From: Flavivirga algicola
Lineage (GTDB): Bacteria; Bacteroidota; Bacteroidia; Flavobacteriales; Flavobacteriaceae
Length of the DNA: 64,000 nucleotides
Reading direction: 5' to 3'
Assembly (NCBI RefSeq): GCF_012910715.1
Contig: NZ_JABBHF010000008.1
Coordinates: 1-64,000, forward strand
Below the pieces are notes generated by a model. It had not been told where the DNA came from, did no database searches, and saw only the letters and a list, made by a program, of their open reading frames with translations. The translations under genes were made by a program, and so were the position numbers. Positions 26,748-35,779 of the stretch are shown one piece after another. Each line of letters starts with the position of its first letter. Position 1 is the first letter of the stretch.

Positions 26748-27821
26748 TTAGTCCAATCCTAATAAATAATCGGCAGCAGCAAAAGGTGTTGTTTGATTAG
26801 CTTCTATAAGCTGCAATTGATTTTCGAGTTCTTTTTTAATTTTGGAACGATTAAAAAAGTCAAATTTCAATTGTTCCTCTATGGTTTGTATGAGCCAAAA
26901 TTTATTTTGCTCGTTTCGTTTTGTATAAAAATGGTTGTTTTTAGTAGTCATGGCGATAAAATCTAAAATAAATTTCCAAATGGTGTCAATGCCTTCATTT
27001 TTAAGGGCGCTACAGACAATTACTTTAGGTTGCCACTTTGAGGGTTTTTCAGGGTAGAGGTGAAGGGCTCTGTTAAATTCTACTTTTGCAAGTTTTGCCC
27101 GCTTTAAATTATCTCCATCAGCTTTGTTAATGGCAATAGCATCTGCCATTTCTATAATACCTCGTTTTATTCCTTGTAACTCGTCACCAGCGCCAGCCAA
27201 TTTTAATAATAAAAAGAAATCGACCATGCTATGAACTGTTGTTTCGCTTTGACCAACACCAACGGTTTCAATAATAATAACATCAAAACCAGCAGCTTCA
27301 CACAAAATAATAGCCTCTCTGGTTTTTCTGGCAACACCCCCTAATGAGTCTCCCGAAGCAGATGGACGAATAAAAGCATTGTTATCTCTTACCAGATCTT
27401 CCATTCTAGTCTTATCACCCAAAATACTGCCTTTAGTAAGTGAGCTGCTAGGGTCTATAGCTAATACAGCAATACGTTTTCCTTTTGAAGTAATATGCTT
27501 GCCAAAGGCCTCTATAAAAGTACTTTTTCCAACACCTGGTACCCCCGTAATACCTATACGAACAGAATTGTTTGCATGCGGTAAACATGCTTTTATTATA
27601 GTATTCGCTTTTTTTAAGTGCATTGGGTTTTTACTTTCAACTAAAGTAATTGCTCTGCTTAAGGCCGTAATATCCTTTTTTAAAATGGAGGACACTAGAA
27701 CATCTGTATTAATTTTGGCCCGTCTTTTCTCCTTAATGGTTTTTATAGTAGATTGATTGGTAATTTCAGAAATAGAAACACCTTTTTTTTCTTCAAGTGC
27801 AGATTTTTTTTCTTTTGCCAC
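26748..27821 (-). CDS. meaB: Methylmalonyl-CoA mutase-associated GTPase MeaB
   Basis: 357 residues. GITGVPGVGKSTFIE is the Walker A of the ArgK/MeaB G3E GTPase family. AVLAIDPSSSLTKGSILGDKTRM, FIRPSASGDSLGG, DVIIIETVGVGQSE and INKADGDN complete the signature. MeaB guards and reactivates the B12-dependent methylmalonyl-CoA mutase, so the host probably has that enzyme elsewhere; it is not in this window. The start is a GTG at 27821: an in-frame stop lies four codons upstream with no ATG between. Confidence 0.96.
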   Translation of the reverse strand: MAKEKKSALEEKKGVSISEITNQSTIKTIKEKRRAKINTDVLVSSILKKDITALSRAITLVESKNPMHLKKANTIIKACLPHANNSVRIGITGVPGVGKSTFIEAFGKHITSKGKRIAVLAIDPSSSLTKGSILGDKTRMEDLVRDNNAFIRPSASGDSLGGVARKTREAIILCEAAGFDVIIIETVGVGQSETTVHSMVDFFLLLKLAGAGDELQGIKRGIIEMADAIAINKADGDNLKRAKLAKVEFNRALHLYPEKPSKWQPKVIVCSALKNEGIDTIWKFILDFIAMTTKNNHFYTKRNEQNKFWLIQTIEEQLKFDFFNRSKIKKELENQLQLIEANQTTPFAAADYLLGLD

Positions 27822-27933
27822 GAATAACCAAATGTTTGTCTAATTTACTATTTTATTAGTGAAATTCAATTTTAACGAGGCTTAGGTTAAATAAGATTGT
27901 CTAAAAATAACTTAGATATCTGGTTCTTGATGC

Positions 27934-28488
27934 TTACTTGAGTGGTAAAGAAACCTTCACATCATCCCACGCCATGGTTAAAAATAAATTGTCTGTAGAA
28001 TTATCGAAAGCAATTGTAAATTGTTCTACTGTAGATGATAATTTCTGTACAGGAACTTCAATATTTAAAACATCATAATTAGGATCCCACATCGGTTTCA
28101 TATCAGAATTCACACCCCAAGGATATTGTTTAGAATTAAATATAACGGTCCAGGTTGTATCCTTTGGTACGGTCCAAAGCGTATATTTTCCTATAGGCAA
28201 AGGCATACCTTGTACGTCAAGAGTTTGGTTGGTTTCAAAAGTAGTAGCTTCATTGGCCCCAGTACGCCATACTTGATTAAAAGGTACTAAAGCGCCAAAA
28301 ATAGCTCTATTTTTTTTGGAAGGTCTATTGTAAAACACTTCAAGCTTTAAATCATTCAGTTTAAATTCTACAGTATCTTTAGGACTTAGGCGTTGCGAAA
28401 AAATATTTTCAACAAAAAAGGAATATAGAAATAACCCCAAGGCAATTACGGACAAAAGAATTAATATACGCTTTAAGAAGGTGTTCAT
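27934..28488 (-). CDS. DUF2911 family membrane-anchored protein
   Basis: 184 residues with an N-terminal signal anchor (about 7-28). The DUF2911 hallmarks are present: VFYNRPSKKNRAIFG, LVPFNQVWRTGANEATTFE, PIGKYTLWTVP, WTVIFNSKQYPWG. The domain is common in secreted Bacteroidota proteins and its function is not established. It lies alone on the minus strand, 175 bp divergent from an ECF sigma factor gene. Confidence 0.9.
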   Translation of the reverse strand: MNTFLKRILILLSVIALGLFLYSFFVENIFSQRLSPKDTVEFKLNDLKLEVFYNRPSKKNRAIFGALVPFNQVWRTGANEATTFETNQTLDVQGMPLPIGKYTLWTVPKDTTWTVIFNSKQYPWGVNSDMKPMWDPNYDVLNIEVPVQKLSSTVEQFTIAFDNSTDNLFLTMAWDDVKVSLPLK

Positions 28489-28663
28489 ATAGAGAATTTT
28501 AAAGGGTATAAATATACTTTAAAAAGTGATGATTATTAATAATGTTAACGCAGATTTTTTTAATTTTCTTATTTAAGACGAGAAAAAATATTCTTTTTTG
28601 TCACACAACATTTTTTTTATCGTCTTTTAAACGAACTAACTTATTACCAAAAGTAGAATTAGC

Positions 28664-29215
28664 ATGTTTCAAGTTGACATTATTGAACAATGTAAACAGA
28701 ACAATCGGAAAGCACAATTACAGTTATACAACCAGTACTGTGATGGGATGTATATTGTTGCCAAACGGTTTTTAAAAGATGCTACTGAAGCGGAGGATGT
28801 AGTGCAGGAAGCCTTTTTGAAGGCTTTTGTTAAGCTAGACCAATATAAAGCTGAAGTTACTTTTGGTGCTTGGTTAAAACGTATTGTTATTAATAAAAGT
28901 ATCGACCTCTTAAAATCTAAAAAACAAGAACTTGTTGCGTTAGAAGAGGTGCACCTAAAAGTGGTTGATACAACTTATGATGACAAATGGTTCGTAGGCG
29001 ACGCAATTACATTAAATGATGTAAAGACAGCTATTAATAAATTACCTGATAAATATCAATATGTTGTGATGCTTTATTTAATTGAAGGATATGACCATCA
29101 GGAAATCTCAGAGATTTTAAATATTTCTGAAGTGGCGTCAAGAACACAATTATCGAGAGGTAAAAGTAAATTACAAGAACTGTTAACACTTAAAAAAGAT
29201 GGCACGAGATATTAG
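28664..29215 (+). CDS. ECF-type RNA polymerase sigma factor
   Basis: 183 residues with regions 2 and 4 only, as in group 4 (ECF) sigma factors. Region 2 contains DATEAEDVVQEAFLKAFVKL and TFGAWLKRIVINKSIDLLK; region 4 contains LPDKYQYVVMLYLIEGYDHQ followed by EISEILNISEVASRTQLSR, a helix-turn-helix for the -35 element. Its last 17 bases overlap the next gene, a membrane protein that is the likely anti-sigma factor. An AAGACGA/TCGTCTT inverted repeat (28575-28626) lies upstream. What activates it is unknown; the third gene of the operon is an envelope protein. Confidence 0.94.
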   Translation: MFQVDIIEQCKQNNRKAQLQLYNQYCDGMYIVAKRFLKDATEAEDVVQEAFLKAFVKLDQYKAEVTFGAWLKRIVINKSIDLLKSKKQELVALEEVHLKVVDTTYDDKWFVGDAITLNDVKTAINKLPDKYQYVVMLYLIEGYDHQEISEILNISEVASRTQLSRGKSKLQELLTLKKDGTRY

Positions 29216-29771
29216 AGAGCTGTTTAAAGATGATAAAATAACGCATGAAAAAATGCCAGAAAATCATCAAGAAAGATTTCTTAAAAAGTTAAATGAAGAA
29301 ATACCAACAGTACGCAACACTAAATTTAATTGGATGCATATAGCAGCAAGTATCGTATTGTTTTTAGGCTTGGGTTTTGGGGCTTTTAAGTTTTTCCAAT
29401 CTCCAGTAGATAAACCAGCAGATGTAGAAGTCGTGGCTACAGAAACAGTTAATACAAAATCGCTTGGGGACATTTCTCCTGGTCTTAAAAAAGTTGAAGA
29501 TTATTATTTGGCAAGTATTAATTTAGAATTATCTAAAATAAAATATACTCCGGAAACCAAAGACCTTTTCGATGGGTATTTGCTGCAATTAGATGAACTC
29601 GATAAAGAATACAAGCGTTTATCGACAGAGTTAACTGAGTCGGGACCAAGCGAGTTAACAGTAAATGCGCTAATTGATAATTTGAAGTTTCGTTTAAACC
29701 TTTTGTACCGTTTAAGAGATCAATTAAAGGCATTAAATACCTCAGATAGTATTACCAAAGAGGTAGGATAA
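29199..29771 (+). CDS. Probable membrane anti-sigma factor
   Basis: 190 residues with one membrane helix (about 46-67, MHIAASIVLFLGLGFGAFKF). The short cytoplasmic head (DIRELFKDDKITHEKMPENH, then FLKKLNEE) resembles the sigma-binding end of Bacteroidota anti-sigma proteins. The outer part is a helical, acidic region (about 100-180). No zinc-binding His-Cys motif is present. Overlap of 17 bp with the sigma gene implies coupled translation, usual for sigma/anti-sigma pairs. The function is inferred from this arrangement and topology. Confidence 0.7.
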   Translation: MARDIRELFKDDKITHEKMPENHQERFLKKLNEEIPTVRNTKFNWMHIAASIVLFLGLGFGAFKFFQSPVDKPADVEVVATETVNTKSLGDISPGLKKVEDYYLASINLELSKIKYTPETKDLFDGYLLQLDELDKEYKRLSTELTESGPSELTVNALIDNLKFRLNLLYRLRDQLKALNTSDSITKEVG

Positions 29772-29790
29772 TCAATCTAAAAATCAAAAA

Positions 29791-31332
29791 ATGAACAAGA
29801 TAATTATAAAAATCAAATTATTTGCTTTAGGCTTTCTTATTACTGGGGGGCTTATAGCACAACAAAAGTTGACCAAAATATCGCAATCTATTGGAGTAGA
29901 TGAAGATGTTACTATCGATTTAAATACAAGTCATTGCAATATTGTATTTGACACATGGAATAAAGATACCATTGAAATAGAGGCTTATATTGAATCTGAT
30001 GATTTAAGCAAAGAAGCATTAGAGAATGCCTTGAAAAACTGGAATGTTGATGTGGATGCATCAAATAGACAAGTAGCAATTACAGCCAAAGCCAGAGTAA
30101 ACTCCTGGGTTTATCGCTCAGGAAGTCATGACGATGAGGCTGTTCATGCAATACTAGAAGAGTTAAAGTTTGAATTGGCAGAATTACCAGAAATTCCCGA
30201 AATACCAGAACTTCCTGAGATACCAGCGCTTCCTGAAATGCCTGTAATGCCAGTGCTTCCTCCATTACCTGAATTACCAGAAGGACTTAATGAGGTTCAG
30301 TTCGATTACAAAGCCTATAAAAAGGATGGAGAGAAGTATTTGGAAGAATATACACAAAAGTTTGAGTCTAAATTTGGAAAAGAATACGCTAAGAAAATGG
30401 AGGAGTGGGGTGATAAATTTGGAAAAGAATGGAAAGAGAAGTATGGTAAGGAAATGAAAGCATGGGCGGAAAAATTTGATGAAGAATGGCAAGAAGAATA
30501 TGGTGAGCGTATGCAAGAATGGGGTGAGCGTTTTGCTGAAAGAATGGAAAGAAAGGCAGAAGCACAGGAAGAAAGAGCAAGGGCACAACAAGAAAGAGCG
30601 CGAGCACAGCAAGAGAGAAATAGGGCGAAACAAGAAAGAATACGAGAAAAAATAGTTGAAAGGCACGAAAGGCATGCAGAAGAACGAGAAAAGTTAGTAA
30701 AAAACAGAAAAGTTTTAATTGAAAGGTTGGTTAATAGAGAATCTAGCTCTAAAGTAAAAAAGACTATTAAAATAAAAATGCCTAAAAAAGCTAAGCTAAA
30801 GGTTAATGTAAGGCATGGCGAAATAGAGTTTGCTGCTAATGTTGATGACTTAAAAGCAGACTTGTCTCATACAAAATTCACGGCATATAGCATTAATGGA
30901 AGTTCTACTTCCGTTAATGCTTCATATTCGCCTATTTATGTGAATTATTGGAATTTGGGAGAATTAAACCTTAGTTATTCAGAAGATGTTGAATTAGTTC
31001 ATGTAAAACAAATGGTTTTAAATTCGAACTCATCCAATACCACTATAAAACATTTATTAGGAAGTGCTATTATAGATGGAAATATAGGGGACTTAAAGAT
31101 TTTAGATATCGATGATGCCTTTTCCAACTTAAATATTATTATCCAAAACAGTAATGCGGTTATAGCTCTTCCTAAAGTAAATTTTAATTTACAGTATAAA
31201 GGCAATCGTTCGCACGTAAGCCACCCCAAAAAAGGACTTAATCATAATACTTCTAACTTCTCCACGGGTAGTTTGGCAAGCGGAAAAAGTATTCTTGTAA
31301 ATGCTAAATATAGCCATGTCACTATGCAGTAA
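29791..31332 (+). CDS. Exported protein with Pro-Glu-Leu repeats, long charged coiled coil and beta C-terminus
   Basis: 513 residues. The signal peptide ends near GGLIAQ. A first small beta region (about 25-110) is followed by about twelve short units of the type LPEIPE / IPELPE / MPVLPP (about 129-168). Then comes a long highly charged helix (about 175-310): Trp-rich 11-residue repeats such as EEWGDKFGKEW and AWAEKFDEEW, then RARAQQERAR-type runs. The last 190 residues are beta-rich with TKFTAYSINGSSTSVNASY-like segments, recalling DUF4097 adhesin-like helices. It starts 19 bp after the anti-sigma gene. Likely envelope-located and part of the sigma circuit. No exact homologue recognised. Confidence 0.75.
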   Translation: MNKIIIKIKLFALGFLITGGLIAQQKLTKISQSIGVDEDVTIDLNTSHCNIVFDTWNKDTIEIEAYIESDDLSKEALENALKNWNVDVDASNRQVAITAKARVNSWVYRSGSHDDEAVHAILEELKFELAELPEIPEIPELPEIPALPEMPVMPVLPPLPELPEGLNEVQFDYKAYKKDGEKYLEEYTQKFESKFGKEYAKKMEEWGDKFGKEWKEKYGKEMKAWAEKFDEEWQEEYGERMQEWGERFAERMERKAEAQEERARAQQERARAQQERNRAKQERIREKIVERHERHAEEREKLVKNRKVLIERLVNRESSSKVKKTIKIKMPKKAKLKVNVRHGEIEFAANVDDLKADLSHTKFTAYSINGSSTSVNASYSPIYVNYWNLGELNLSYSEDVELVHVKQMVLNSNSSNTTIKHLLGSAIIDGNIGDLKILDIDDAFSNLNIIIQNSNAVIALPKVNFNLQYKGNRSHVSHPKKGLNHNTSNFSTGSLASGKSILVNAKYSHVTMQ

Positions 31333-31355
31333 TTTTACCTTACAGTTTGCTGTTT

Positions 31356-32042
31356 TCAACGTTTTTTATTACTTATTTTCCAAAAATTAAATTTTCTTCG
31401 GAGAGTAAATCCAAGTTTTTTATATAATTGTATAGGTCCCAGATTGGTTTGGTCTACATGTAAAAAGGGAATCTTATTTTGCTTAAATATACCTTCTACA
31501 GTGTGCGCTATGAGTTGTTTTGCATAGCCTCTACCTGTATAATTGGGGTGTGTTATTACAGCGCTTATTTCGATAAATTTATTAGTTTGCATCCGTTCGC
31601 CAGTTACAGCCACAAGCTTATTATCTTTATATATCCCATAATAATGCCCTAACTCATTTGTTTTTGGTTTGAAGTATTCAGGGTATACTAGCTTCACCAA
31701 GTCTATGAGGTCACTGTAATGTGCTTCTGTTAACCTGATGATAGTTTCGGTAATGGGAAAATTTATTTTATGATATATAATCATTTGTAAACCTACATAT
31801 TTTATAGGTTCCTTAAAGCCTATTGGTATTTGGGGTTTATCACCAACAATAAAAAAATCATCAATTAATTGGGCATATTTTTCTATAGCAATGCTAGTGT
31901 CTGCATTATTTATAAAAGCACCAAAAGGGCCATAATCTGGATGAAAAAATTTCACATAACCATAATCTATTGCCTTATCGGAATGGCAATCGGTTAAAGA
32001 GAACCAAACAGGATTATCTAGAGCATCTTCAGGTATTACCAT
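31356..32042 (-). CDS. GNAT family N-acetyltransferase
   Basis: 228 residues. The GNAT fold occupies the C-terminal half: LVAVTGERM, FIEISAVITHPNYTGRGYAKQL (acetyl-CoA pyrophosphate loop) and FLHVDQTNLGPIQLYKKLGF, the FR47-like pattern with the catalytic-side Asn. The N-terminal half is a degenerate repeat of the fold. Substrate unknown. It follows miaA by 2 bp, at the downstream end of a long minus-strand gene run. Confidence 0.85.
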   Translation of the reverse strand: MVIPEDALDNPVWFSLTDCHSDKAIDYGYVKFFHPDYGPFGAFINNADTSIAIEKYAQLIDDFFIVGDKPQIPIGFKEPIKYVGLQMIIYHKINFPITETIIRLTEAHYSDLIDLVKLVYPEYFKPKTNELGHYYGIYKDNKLVAVTGERMQTNKFIEISAVITHPNYTGRGYAKQLIAHTVEGIFKQNKIPFLHVDQTNLGPIQLYKKLGFTLRRKFNFWKISNKKR

Positions 32043-32044
32043 TG

Positions 32045-32950
32045 CTAAGATATTTTTTGATTTATTTGATTAATAATAACTTCTTTTGGTGTCATGAAAT
32101 CAAACCATAAGGTTTCATCATTTTTTTTAAACCAGGTGAGTTGGCGTTTGGCAAAACGACGTGTGTTCTTTTTTATTTCAGAAACAGCGAAATCGAGTGT
32201 CCATTCGGCATTTAAATAATTAAATAACTCTTTGTAACCAACAGTATTTAAGGCGTTTAATTTTTTAAAAGATATTAAGCTTTTAACTTCATCTAGTAAA
32301 CCTTCCTGCATCATAATATCTACCCGTTTGTTAATGCGATCGTATATGGTCGACCTTTCTGCAGTGAGTCCAACGGTAATCGTTTTAAAAGGGCGTTTTA
32401 ATTTTCCCTTTTTTAAAAAAGATGAATAGGGCTTGCCAGTGCCAATACAAATTTCTAAAGCACGAATGACGCGGTGCGGATTATCAATAGCAATCGAATT
32501 GTAAGCCACAGTGTCGAGCTGCATTAATTGCTCTTGTAAATGCGACAACCCTTTAGTTGCTAAATCCTTGTTAAGTGATTCACGGATATGACTTGCGACT
32601 TCAGGGAAATCATCCAATCCTTTAGTGACCGCATCAACATACAATCCAGAACCACCAACCATAATAACAGTATCATGCGTTTTAAAAAGTGTATTTAAAA
32701 CATGTATGGCATCCTTTTCAAAAGCGCCAACGTTATAGGTGTCGGTTATAGATTTATGATGGATAAAATGATGTTTGGCTGCGGCTAATTCTTCTGGTGT
32801 TGGAGCAGCAGTTCCTATTTGCATTTCTTTAAAAAACTGCCGAGAATCTGTCGACAGAATTTCGGTATTAAAATGATTAGCTAATTTTATACTTAAAGCT
32901 GTCTTGCCTATGGCAGTTGGCCCAACTATGGAAATAAGTGTTTTATTCAT
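32045..32950 (-). CDS. miaA: tRNA dimethylallyltransferase
   Basis: 301 residues from the ATG at 32950, which gives MNKTLISIVGPTAIGKTALS; the codon before it is also ATG. LSTDSRQFFKEMQIGTA and MVGGSGLYVDAV are family signatures, and FAKRQLTWFKK closes the core. The enzyme adds a dimethylallyl group to adenosine 37 of tRNAs that read codons beginning with U. Its start overlaps the last bases of the upstream ion-channel gene (stop at 32943), so translation of the two is likely coupled. Confidence 0.97.
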   Translation of the reverse strand: MNKTLISIVGPTAIGKTALSIKLANHFNTEILSTDSRQFFKEMQIGTAAPTPEELAAAKHHFIHHKSITDTYNVGAFEKDAIHVLNTLFKTHDTVIMVGGSGLYVDAVTKGLDDFPEVASHIRESLNKDLATKGLSHLQEQLMQLDTVAYNSIAIDNPHRVIRALEICIGTGKPYSSFLKKGKLKRPFKTITVGLTAERSTIYDRINKRVDIMMQEGLLDEVKSLISFKKLNALNTVGYKELFNYLNAEWTLDFAVSEIKKNTRRFAKRQLTWFKKNDETLWFDFMTPKEVIINQINQKIS

Positions 32951-33791
32951 CATGTAAATTATGCCCACATTTATAGCAAAACTTAGCACCATCTTTATGT
33001 TTTTCTGCCATACAGTTAGCACAAGACCGAGAGTTTAAAGGCACGCTTTTATCTAGTTCTTTATCTGCTTTATTTTGTGTAGCATACTCTGCGGACACAA
33101 TCCCTGTTGGCACGGCTATGATACCATATCCCAATATCATAACGATTGACGCTATAAATTGTCCAAGTGGAGTTATAGGCGAAATATCACCATATCCAAC
33201 AGTAGTAAGCGTAACAATACACCAATAAACACTGGTAGGAATACTTGTAAAACCAGCTTGATCGCCTTCAACCAGATACATAATAGTACCTAGAATGATA
33301 GAAATTATAATAACAGTAAATAAAAAGACAGATATTTTTACGCGACTTGCTTTTAAGGCTTTCAACAATGTGTTAGATGCGCCTAAATAGCGAGCTAATT
33401 TTAATATCCTAAATACCCGTAACAATCGTAAAGCACGTAAAGCAGCTAAGGCATGTACACCACCAAAAATTAGTGATATGTATTTTGGAATGGTAGCCAG
33501 TAAATCAACGATACCATAAAAACTGGTAACATACTTATACGGCTTTTTTACAGTAACCATTCTAGCTATGTACTCTATGCTAAAAAGTATGGTGATAACC
33601 CATTCGGATATGTTGAGAAAATTATGATATTTGGTATCGAAAGCTTTAACGCTCTCTAGCATGACCAAGATAATACTTGCAATAATGGTTACAAGTAAAA
33701 TAATATCAAATAATTTTCCAGCAGGTGTATCAGCTTCATATATAATATCATGAAGTTTTGTTTTCCAATGCCTTTTTTTGGGTTTATCCAT
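32943..33791 (-). CDS. Voltage-gated-type potassium channel with C-terminal zinc ribbon
   Basis: 282 residues. Six membrane helices are visible, with an S4-like segment bearing regularly spaced arginines (ALRALRLLRVFRILKLARYL) and a pore with filter TVGYGD near residue 197 after IVTLTT. This marks a K+-selective channel of the voltage-gated superfamily. The cytoplasmic tail ends in CANCMAEKHKDGAKFCYKCG, a double CxxC zinc ribbon, an uncommon addition. The gene overlaps miaA and is part of the long minus-strand operon. Confidence 0.93.
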   Translation of the reverse strand: MDKPKKRHWKTKLHDIIYEADTPAGKLFDIILLVTIIASIILVMLESVKAFDTKYHNFLNISEWVITILFSIEYIARMVTVKKPYKYVTSFYGIVDLLATIPKYISLIFGGVHALAALRALRLLRVFRILKLARYLGASNTLLKALKASRVKISVFLFTVIIISIILGTIMYLVEGDQAGFTSIPTSVYWCIVTLTTVGYGDISPITPLGQFIASIVMILGYGIIAVPTGIVSAEYATQNKADKELDKSVPLNSRSCANCMAEKHKDGAKFCYKCGHNLHDE

Positions 33792-33815
33792 GTATTCAAA
33801 AGTAAGAAAGATAGA

Positions 33816-35777
33816 TTACTTTTTCTTTAAAAGTATCAGCGAATTCGTTTGGATATCTATAATTTTACTCATGAACTCTTTTAAGGAAGCATAATACTCT
33901 GGCCCGTAAATAGCTTTTTTAAAGTCTATTTTTAGCATAACCCCAATAGAATTACCAATAACTTTAGTAGAGAAAGTAATTTTACCAGAATGGTTTGGTA
34001 AGGCGATGGTTTTTTCTTCAGGATGTTCTGCTATGATATATTTACTATCATCGAAACGAAGATTGAATAGATAAAAATAAGTGTCTTTATAACCAAAATC
34101 GATGGGATATGTTCTTTCTTGAAGCCTGAAAGGGTTTTCATTAAAAAAAACAACAAAAAAAGGATTTAGATAAATGTTATCACCAGTATCTTCATAGTTA
34201 TAGTCTATACGGTAAGTTTCTTTGAAGTCTGAACTGGTTATTCCATCGCTTGTTACTTTAAATTCAGAAATATCTAAATAAGGAAACCTGTTTTCTAGAG
34301 TTTGAATATAGGCTCCAGGGTTAGGGTAGTATTTTTTTTTATAATTTAAAGCGTGGTATCCCGTTCGTTTTGAAGTTATATTTCCAGAGATGTTTTCATT
34401 TTCATCAAGATGCATTTCTGCTTTGTAAAGAACATTTGAAGGCTTACTTGGCTTTATATCTACCCACTCGCTGCCATTTTTGAAATCCATAAGCCTGCCA
34501 TAATGGTTTAAACACCTAAAAGGAATGTCTCCAAAGGCCAAGTAGTTATCTGTAGCATCTAAATAGTAGATAGTATCTTCTATGGTGACTTGATTGATAA
34601 GGTAGTTAAATTCAGAAATAACTGGAAAAATTTTTGTGGCAAACCCATTTCCTCTGGTTGATATTAATACAGGTTTTACATTAATATTAGCTTCTTTTAA
34701 CAAATTATGAAGTAAAATATTTATGGATGACACATTTCCTGATTTGTTTTTAATTAAATTTTTAACCGAAACATCTTTGAATATTTTATAATCTCCGTTC
34801 CAGGTATAGCTTTCTTGAACATACTTGTAAATAGCTTTTGCCTTTTTTAATAAACCCTTTTCGTTGATAATTTCGGGAGTTAACAAATCTTCTAAATCTA
34901 TAGACTTATTTAATTGTTTTCCAATATCTTTATCTGTTTTAAATTCTCTATCTACAGTTTTCCATGTTTTTGCATAATTGTATTCTCTACCATCAAAAGC
35001 CTTCAGTGTTTGTAGCTCATACTCAACTCTTGCCAAATAATTGCTTTTAGAAGTCATATAATCTTCTTCTATAAAAGCAGGGATATCCTTCATGGCATAA
35101 ACACTATTCCCGCAATCTGCATGGCCGCCTCTATAACCTTCTAAGCATTTCTTCTCAATTTCTGTTGTATTTGTTGTTAATTTTTGGCCACCTATTAATT
35201 TAATATTATAGTGCCAATTCCCTGGAATACTTGTTCTATATTCGTTATATAAAGTTGGTACATCACTTTGAAAATCCCACCCTTTGTAATTAAATTTGAA
35301 AGGGGAAGTAAGTTTGTAACTATAAGTTATTACAGAGCCTTCTTTAATATTGGGCAACGTAAATTTTACAAAGGTGTGGTTTTCGTCGTATTCCTCTCTA
35401 AAAATATCCTTTTCAAGTAATTGGGTTTTAGTAACATTTCCGTCAACTAGGTTATAAGTCGTTGCAACAATGTCATCTACTTTTTCCCTTTTATCGCTGG
35501 TTTTATACAAATGGATGGAAATAGTAGCTTTATTAAAGCCTTCCTTGTTTAATATTTTTATTTTTTGTTTTACTTCGGTTATCAAGTCATAATCAGCTCT
35601 ATCTACAAAGCTATTTCCGTATTTGTAAATGATTATGGCGTTAGCAGTGGAATCTTTTTTAAACGTGTTTGTTTCTATATCTGCTAAGGTGACCCTGTAA
35701 GATTCAGAGTTAAAATTAGATTGAGAAAAAAGAGTTAGATTGGAGATTAATAAAAAAAAGAGTAAAGTTTGTTTCAT
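33816..35777 (-). CDS. Secreted DUF3857/transglutaminase-like protein with no catalytic triad
   Basis: 653 residues with signal peptide (LLFFLLISNLTLFSQ). The DUF3857 domain (about 50-230: VKQKIKILNKEGFNKATI, FVKFTLPNIKEGSVITYSYK) precedes a transglutaminase-like core (about 290-430). In that core the segment NKSGNVSSINILLHNLL has no cysteine at the nucleophile position, and FNYLINQV lacks the usual histidine, though LDATDNYLAFGD keeps the aspartate. It is therefore probably not an active transglutaminase or protease. Such proteins are widespread in Bacteroidota and of unknown role. Ends close to the ion-channel gene on the same strand. Confidence 0.85.
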   Translation of the reverse strand: MKQTLLFFLLISNLTLFSQSNFNSESYRVTLADIETNTFKKDSTANAIIIYKYGNSFVDRADYDLITEVKQKIKILNKEGFNKATISIHLYKTSDKREKVDDIVATTYNLVDGNVTKTQLLEKDIFREEYDENHTFVKFTLPNIKEGSVITYSYKLTSPFKFNYKGWDFQSDVPTLYNEYRTSIPGNWHYNIKLIGGQKLTTNTTEIEKKCLEGYRGGHADCGNSVYAMKDIPAFIEEDYMTSKSNYLARVEYELQTLKAFDGREYNYAKTWKTVDREFKTDKDIGKQLNKSIDLEDLLTPEIINEKGLLKKAKAIYKYVQESYTWNGDYKIFKDVSVKNLIKNKSGNVSSINILLHNLLKEANINVKPVLISTRGNGFATKIFPVISEFNYLINQVTIEDTIYYLDATDNYLAFGDIPFRCLNHYGRLMDFKNGSEWVDIKPSKPSNVLYKAEMHLDENENISGNITSKRTGYHALNYKKKYYPNPGAYIQTLENRFPYLDISEFKVTSDGITSSDFKETYRIDYNYEDTGDNIYLNPFFVVFFNENPFRLQERTYPIDFGYKDTYFYLFNLRFDDSKYIIAEHPEEKTIALPNHSGKITFSTKVIGNSIGVMLKIDFKKAIYGPEYYASLKEFMSKIIDIQTNSLILLKKK

Positions 35778-35779
35778 GC

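Noticed and set aside
28575-28626. AAGACGA/TCGTCTT inverted repeat as autoregulated ECF promoter
   Set aside because: Only 7 bp with a 38-bp loop and no paired -35/-10 at proper spacing; kept as a remark in the sigma factor entry only.
30080-30675. Several minus-strand open frames opposite the coiled-coil protein
   Set aside because: Produced by the repeated charged codons of the real gene; low-complexity and unsupported.
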